From assembly GCA_034401135.1 (NCBI GenBank), contig JAWZSP010000001.1, positions 4,464,001 to 4,528,000 of the forward strand: a stretch of 64,000 bases of DNA, given 5' to 3'. Positions 59,029 through 64,000 of this stretch are shown here, one piece after another (the stretch's first letter is position 1; each line of letters opens with the position of its first letter). The DNA is from Volutella citrinella (Eukaryota > Ascomycota > Sordariomycetes > Hypocreales > Nectriaceae). The translations under genes were made by a program, and so were the position numbers. Below the pieces are notes generated by a model. That model saw only the letters and a program-made list of their open reading frames with translations. It was not told the origin of the DNA and searched no databases.

Positions 59029-60450
59029 TTACAATCTAGTTGTTTCTACAAACGACGCTAAAATGTGTGTTTCGAGAACATGTCCCTGGTGTATGGTGTC
59101 GATGGTGCGCTGGTTCCAGTGACGCACAAAGCGCCAAGCCTCATCGGTCGTCTCGCAGACGAGAAGGAATCGCCGGTCAACCTTGTGTCGGAAGTCGCTG
59201 TCTGAGGTCATGGGTCGCCGAGCGCACCCCTTGAACATCCACCTGTGGTTCTCCAGGGTGTCGCTGAGGTGGTACGGCTGGCTGACGGCCCAGCGCATGT
59301 TGCTGGGTGTGTGATCTGCGCTGATAGCGTCGTAGAGAACCTCGGCGTTGATGAAGTCGCGCTCGAGGTGGATGAGGACGAGGGCCGGGTCAATGGTGAA
59401 GCCAGATTCCTCGACGATTTTGGCGGCGAGGTGCTGCCAGGGCCAGCGGCCGGTGACACGGGACGACTTGACGTCGAAGTCGGGAAGGGAGCCGGGAAGG
59501 AGGGTCAGGCCGCTGAGGTCTTCGTCGAGGGGCGTGCCGTCACCGCGGATGGTTGAGGGGACGTCGCTGGTCCATAGGCCAGTCTTGTTGCTGAGCTTGA
59601 TGGTAGCTAGCTCGTGTAGCCGCTTCAAACGGCCGAGGAAGAGGTCGGCGGCGAGGTTGGAGGAGAAGGAGACGCGGTAGTTTCCGAGTGGCTCAAACGT
59701 CCAAGGATCACGTTCCTGGGAGACTGGACGACGGGGGGAAGCGCATTAGCGAACCTTGTGTGGACGGGGGGCAGCGGGGGTCGAAGGGGACTAACCTTCA
59801 TTCACGACATTGTTCCAGTCGGCGAGGCTCTGGGAGCTGAGACGATAGAAGTCGGTAGGATTAAGAGATGTGCCCAGGCCTGAGATGGTGAGCTGATGGC
59901 TCCGTGCCAGCCGCCTCTCGAGACTCTCCTGTTCGCGTCTCCGGGCCAGTTCCTCGGGGTCCAGCTCGATCTCGTCCGTGTCGGGCTCAAATCTCCTGTA
60001 TGGCGTCGTGTTGTGGTGTTTGGCGTCGGGGTCGAATCTCTTGTATGACGTCGTGTTCTGGTGTTTGGTGTCGGCAAACCGAGGCTTGGAACTCCACGAC
60101 GAGGTTTTGTTTCGCGCTGAGAGTGGACGACTGTCTCTAACAGGCTGGGACCTGTCAAACGGGGGCCTGTGACTTTGGCTGCGATGATTCGGGTCTGAAG
60201 CGCCGCGGTTGTGCGCTTGAAACTGGGTCTTCCTTGGTGCATGCCCGAAGCCACTTGACGGCGTTGTACGGAAGGGTCGCGTGCGTTCTGGCGAATCTCT
60301 ATGCCGAGAGCTGCCGTTCCTCTCAGAGGCAGAATGCCAAAAGCGCGAGTTGCGACGGCAGAGGTTCACGATGGGGCCGCGCGAGCTCGCTTGCGAGGAG
60401 ACGGCAACGGCGGGCGCCGATGCGTGGGCGAGCCATTGGGGACGGATCAT
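59029..60450 (-). CDS. Probable mitochondrial protein, function unknown
   Basis: Exons 60450-59796 and 59723-59029 (72-nt intron with donor GTTAGT, branch GCTAATG, acceptor CCAG) encode 449 residues. The likely start ATG 60450 (MIRPQWLAHASAPAVAVSSQ) begins an Arg-rich, acid-free N-terminus typical of mitochondrial presequences. Upstream in-frame ATGs exist (for example MPCSQSWG) but lack that character. After a basic Ser-rich stretch come two 15-residue tandem repeats (KHQNTTSYKRFDPD and KHHNTTPYRRFEPD), then a conserved-looking globular half: FEPLGNYRVSFSSNLAADLF, GRWPWQHLAAKIVEESGF and RRFLLVCETTDEAWRFVRHW. The last piece resembles the end of an RNA-binding fold, but I cannot assign a family. 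Confidence 0.72.
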
Positions 60451-61340
60451 CCAGGCGGTAGGCCAGGAGGGGCATACATGGACAGACGCCCTGGCGGGAG
60501 ACGTCGAGGGGGGCGTGAGGCGGATGTCGTGGAGGAAGAGAGCGGATGGGATCGAGGATCGAAGATCGAAAAGTAGCTGTGGTTTCGACTTCTGCATCTG
60601 GATGCGACAGCCCGGCGCCGTCATCCCAAAGGGGATTAGCGGTGGCCCCCAGCTTTGCGAGCATGGCATTTTTCTTCGGTTCTTCCACGCTTTTCCTAAT
60701 TGGTATTTTTGCCCCTCCATCGAGGAAGCATCTCTTGAAGTGAAGACATCTTTTGTGTATCTAAGGGAAAGGCAGAAAAATACTTGAACAGGGATCTCAG
60801 CAATGAATGGTATTTCTATGATCAGTAGTAACTTGCCATTTTTTGTCTTTTCCCAACCTAGAAATGGCGTTTGTGAGGCAGAACTTCGTCCAGCACGATA
60901 GTATGAGGGGTCGGCAGTTGTAAGGCCTGGCCGAATATTAGGAACAGGATTCATTGCGATTTATCCCAGTCAGTCCAGTAATTTTCGGGTTAGATGATAG
61001 CAATACTGCTTTTAATTTACAGACGGTGGCGAAGTTGTTTGGGGTTGATAGGCCATGTTCAGACACAATCCCAGGGCGCTCCTGCTCCAGCAGATACAAG
61101 CTAGCAGGCAACAGGACCGAGTTTTAGGGCCTCTGCTTTTTTTATCGGTTCCATTGCGGGTGGTGTGTTTGCGCCTTCGCATCTTAACTCCCAACTGAGT
61201 TACTGGCTCTGGCACTCGGAAAAGCGCAGGTTCCAAGTACTTGCCTAAAGTACGGAATCAAGAAGTTGGCACCTGGCCGATTTTCCCTCAATACTCTTCA
61301 CGAATCCGCCAGCCATCCAGCCAGCGCGACACAGCCAGAC
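60451..61340. other. Divergent intergenic region
   Basis: 890 bp between the divergent starts of the unknown mitochondrial protein and the AFG2-like ATPase, so it holds both promoters. The frame of the former stays open leftwards without convincing coding character. No gene is seen. Confidence 0.5.
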
Positions 61341-63683
61341 ATGTTGAAGGACTGCATCGAGGCCAAGGTGCGGCCGCTCGTGAACACGAGTCTAGAAAAG
61401 GCCAGCCTTGTCGGCGCAGCTCGCATCTACGTCAGCCGGGACACACTGCTCTCCTTGACGGGGACACTCGAGGGCGGAAAGCGATGCCTCATCAACCGTA
61501 TCGCCGGCGGCAATGTAGGCGAGGGCGAGGTCGAGGCCATCAAGCGAGAGGCGTCACTATGGATCCTCCCTGAGAAGAACTTGAGCCCCAACGTAGTCAT
61601 GATGACCCGGGCGTTCCAGGAGGCTGCTGGCTTCAAGATCGGCGACGTGGTCCGGGTTTCTCTTCACGGCGCAGTCCCAGACGCAGAAGAGGTCTCGGTG
61701 CAAGATCTTTCAGAGGAGAAGTCCGAGTTTGAGGTTGAGTTGGCTTCACAATACCCGATGCTGTGGGAGCCCGTTATTAGTGCATTTCTAGGTGAGCTCC
61801 CGTCGATTCCTCCAGCCATGAATCCGATATTGACGATTCTGTAGGTCGTGCTGAGCAAGTCTTCCCGGGCATGGTCCTTGAAGGCCTGGCCATGGGCAAA
61901 CTACGTCGCAACTTTCAGGTCATTTCTGTCAACTCACTTGACGACAACATCGCCAAATTCAAACTCTCCTCCACAAGAGTACGCATCGCCGACCCGGGCC
62001 AGGAGCAGTCCGTTGTGCGTGGTGAACCCGGCGGCGACTTGGTCCTTAGCAATGTGCCCGGCTTTTCCAACCAGGCTAATGCCATCAACGAGTTTCTCGA
62101 AGCCTTCAGCTCCCCCTTCCACATAGAGCTCGAGCAAAGATCGTGTGGCTTCGTTGTTCACGGCGGAAGAGGGACCGGCAAAACTTTTATTCTTCAAAAG
62201 ATCGCTCAAACAAACTGGGGACGAGTCCACTGGATTGAGCCGTCCGCCAAGCTTGATGAAATCAGAGAGACGTTCAAAATCGCCCGCGAGCAACAGCCAA
62301 GCATCGTCTTCATGGATGGTCTAGAAAAGCTCATCAGCAAGGATCGCTCAAATCGGGAGTCTGTCATCAACACTCTTGGCAAGGAGCTCGACGCCCTCTC
62401 CGCCACGGCCACTGCTACCAAGGCCCTCCCACAGGTCGTGGTGATGGCAACATGTCTCGATTTTGTGCTCGACGTCCCCGTTGAGCTCCAAAAGCTCAGT
62501 CGCTTCAATGACAATATCGCTCTGCCCATTCCCGGCAAGGAGGGGCGTCTGGAGATTTTTGAATCCTTCAATCTGCCCTTCAAACCTGACGAAAGGCAGG
62601 ATTGTCTGCAGTTTGTGGCTGGAAAAACACACGCCTATAATCCAGCCGACCTTTGTAAGCTGGATATGAATGCGAGAAGGAGTCTCGGTCGTCGAGCGCG
62701 CAAAGCTGGTGCCGATAGTTCATCCGAGGAGTTCAAGTATATTCGACAGCATGATCTGGAAGCCGCCCTGCGCATCACTCAGCCAACTGCCATGAACGAC
62801 GTCAACCTTAACCCCCCAACCATTCACTGGAAGGACGTAGGTGGCCATGGTGAGGTGAAGAAGGCACTCGATCGTATGGTCGAATTCATCAACGTAAGTC
62901 AAATCGACTCCCCAGCAACGGATCCCGTCGCTTACCTCTCTGTCATAGAACCCTACAGGCGTCATCGCTCGACCAAACATGAGCCTGCTCCTCTGTGGCC
63001 CACCGGGCTGTTCCAAGACGCTATCTGCTCAAGCCATGGCTACAGAGTCTGGTTTCAACTTCTTCGCCGTCAAGGGAGCCGAGCTGCTCAACATGTATGT
63101 TGGTGAGTCTGAGCGGGCTCTGCGTAACCTGTTCCAGCGTGCCCGCAACGCATCGCCTTCCATCATCTTCTTCGACGAGATTGACTCCATTGGCGGCGCA
63201 CGTACGGCTGGTTCAACCCGCGGCAACGGCTCCGTCAACATGCTCACTACGTTACTAAATGAGATGGACGGCTTTGAGGCTCTTACTGGTGTGATGATCC
63301 TCGCCGCTACCAACCGCCCCGAAGCCATCGACCCAGCTCTTACACGCCCAGGTCGTTTTGACCAAATGGTATACGTCGGGCCTCCAGACCTCGCCGCCCG
63401 CGAGGCCATTTTCCGAGTTCACCTTCGGGGGATGCCCCTCGCGGCCGACGTCGACATCCCGGATCTGGCTCTCCGTTCCGAGGGCCACTCCGGCGCCGAG
63501 ATTAAGGGCCTGTGTTACAACGGGTGCCTCAAGGCGCAGGATCTGTACAAGGATGGAAAGAAGGATCAGCTCGAGGTGGAGATGGCGGACCTCACCGATG
63601 CGCTAGAACGCATGCCATACAACATCACGAAAGAGATGATCGAAGGGTACAAGAAGTGGGCGAATAAGCTGAGGCGTCTATAA
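61341..63683 (+). CDS. AFG2/Drg1-family (CDC48-like) tandem AAA+ ATPase with degenerate D1
   Basis: Exons 61341-61791, 61845-62893 and 62949-63683 encode 744 residues. Introns are 53 and 55 nt. An N-domain (about 1-150, SRDTLLSLTGTLEGGKRCLI) precedes D1 and D2. D2 is intact: Walker A GPPGCSKT (517-524), Walker B IIFFDEID (572-579), sensor-1 ATNRPEAIDPA and arginine-finger motif LTRPGRFDQMVYV. The Ser in GPPGCSKT is typical of AFG2/Drg1 (SPATA5), which releases Rlp24 from pre-60S ribosomes. D1 has a Walker A (HGGRGTGKT, 256-264), but Walker B reads SIVFMDGLEKL with Gly where the catalytic Glu belongs, and its arginine-finger motif is lost (VELQKLSRFNDNIAL). Of two possible acceptors for intron 2, only the CATAG at 62944-62948 keeps the frame. 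Upstream open frame lacks an ATG. It may be AFG2 or a fungal AFG2-like paralogue. Confidence 0.87.
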
Positions 63684-64000
63684 CATGCCTGTCCTTTGGC
63701 TTCCATGGCATGGCGCAAGTGGTGGTCTTCTGCGGAAATCTTTGCCATTTGAAATGATGTAACGAAACGAAGTGACGACACGCTGTTATCAGCAGTTCTA
63801 GAACCCGCGTTGAATGACACACGCGAGATTAGACCTACCGCACAATATCATGGGATTGCACAATCATATCGAATGCCTATCAATTCATTCCATCATAACG
63901 AACCTAGGCTGCATCCCGCAACTGGGATTACAGATCCCAACGTTTGCAGGGGCTTGAATGAGACATGTTATATGTATGATACACGCCGTGACACACCTTC
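63684..64000. other. 3' flank of the AAA ATPase gene
   Basis: 317 bp to the window end. No coding frame or RNA gene is recognised. Confidence 0.5.

Noticed and set aside
62949..62962. Acceptor CTACAG at 62957-62962 for intron 2 of the AAA ATPase
   Set aside because: It would bring a stop codon seven codons later. The acceptor ending at 62948 keeps the frame and gives the normal D2 entry.

Overview
The window is eukaryotic chromosomal DNA from a filamentous ascomycete. Genes are split by short introns (about 50-75 nt) with GTAAGT/GTATGT-type donors, CTAAC/CTGAC-like branch points and YAG acceptors. Coding regions are GC-rich at third positions, and both strands are used with no operons. The gene set (Lsb6-type PI 4-kinase, HAL4/SAT4-type kinase, AA9 polysaccharide monooxygenase, LaeA-like methyltransferase, CYA-5/Pet309-like PPR protein) fits Sordariomycetes, most likely Hypocreales. 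I cannot name a genus.

Layout. 1-2009 (-) is the 5' part of a LIM-domain RhoGAP that runs off the left edge. It is followed by 7.6 kb without a recognisable gene. 9.65-10.4 kb holds FYV7 (-); 10.9 kb holds a tRNA-Leu(UAA). 12.3-14.7 kb is an Atos/FAM214-like protein (+), 15.4-19.2 kb a large PPR protein (-), and 20.1-20.6 kb a small possible gene (-). 23.7-26.2 kb is a type II PI 4-kinase (+). A gene-poor stretch from 26.2 to 33.7 kb contains one ten-exon methyltransferase (30.4-32.0 kb) that only becomes visible after splicing by eye. 33.7-40.99 kb is compact: AIM41, a RidA-family protein, a YeeE/YedE transporter (-), an MDR oxidoreductase, and KRR1 (-) divergent from mitochondrial ribosomal protein uL11m. 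43.4-47.5 kb holds a HAL-type kinase and Hsp10, and 48.9-50.0 kb an F-box protein. 52.3-53.9 kb is a secreted AA9 LPMO with a C-terminal CBM18-like module. 55.2-55.7 kb is a small two-helix membrane protein, 57.3-58.4 kb the Rab GTPase Sec4, 59.0-60.45 kb a probable mitochondrial protein of unknown function (-), and 61.3-63.7 kb an AFG2/Drg1-family AAA ATPase with a degenerate D1 domain.

Functional themes. Most genes are housekeeping. Ribosome biogenesis: FYV7, KRR1, perhaps the AFG2-like ATPase. Mitochondrial gene expression and protein folding: PPR protein, AIM41, uL11m, Hsp10, perhaps the 449-aa protein. Polarity, membrane traffic and signalling: RhoGAP, PI4K, Sec4, HAL kinase. Accessory functions are the LPMO and the methyltransferase. 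I see no transposon, no CRISPR array and no complete secondary-metabolite cluster. All intron positions are my reading of splice signals and reading frame, without transcript evidence.
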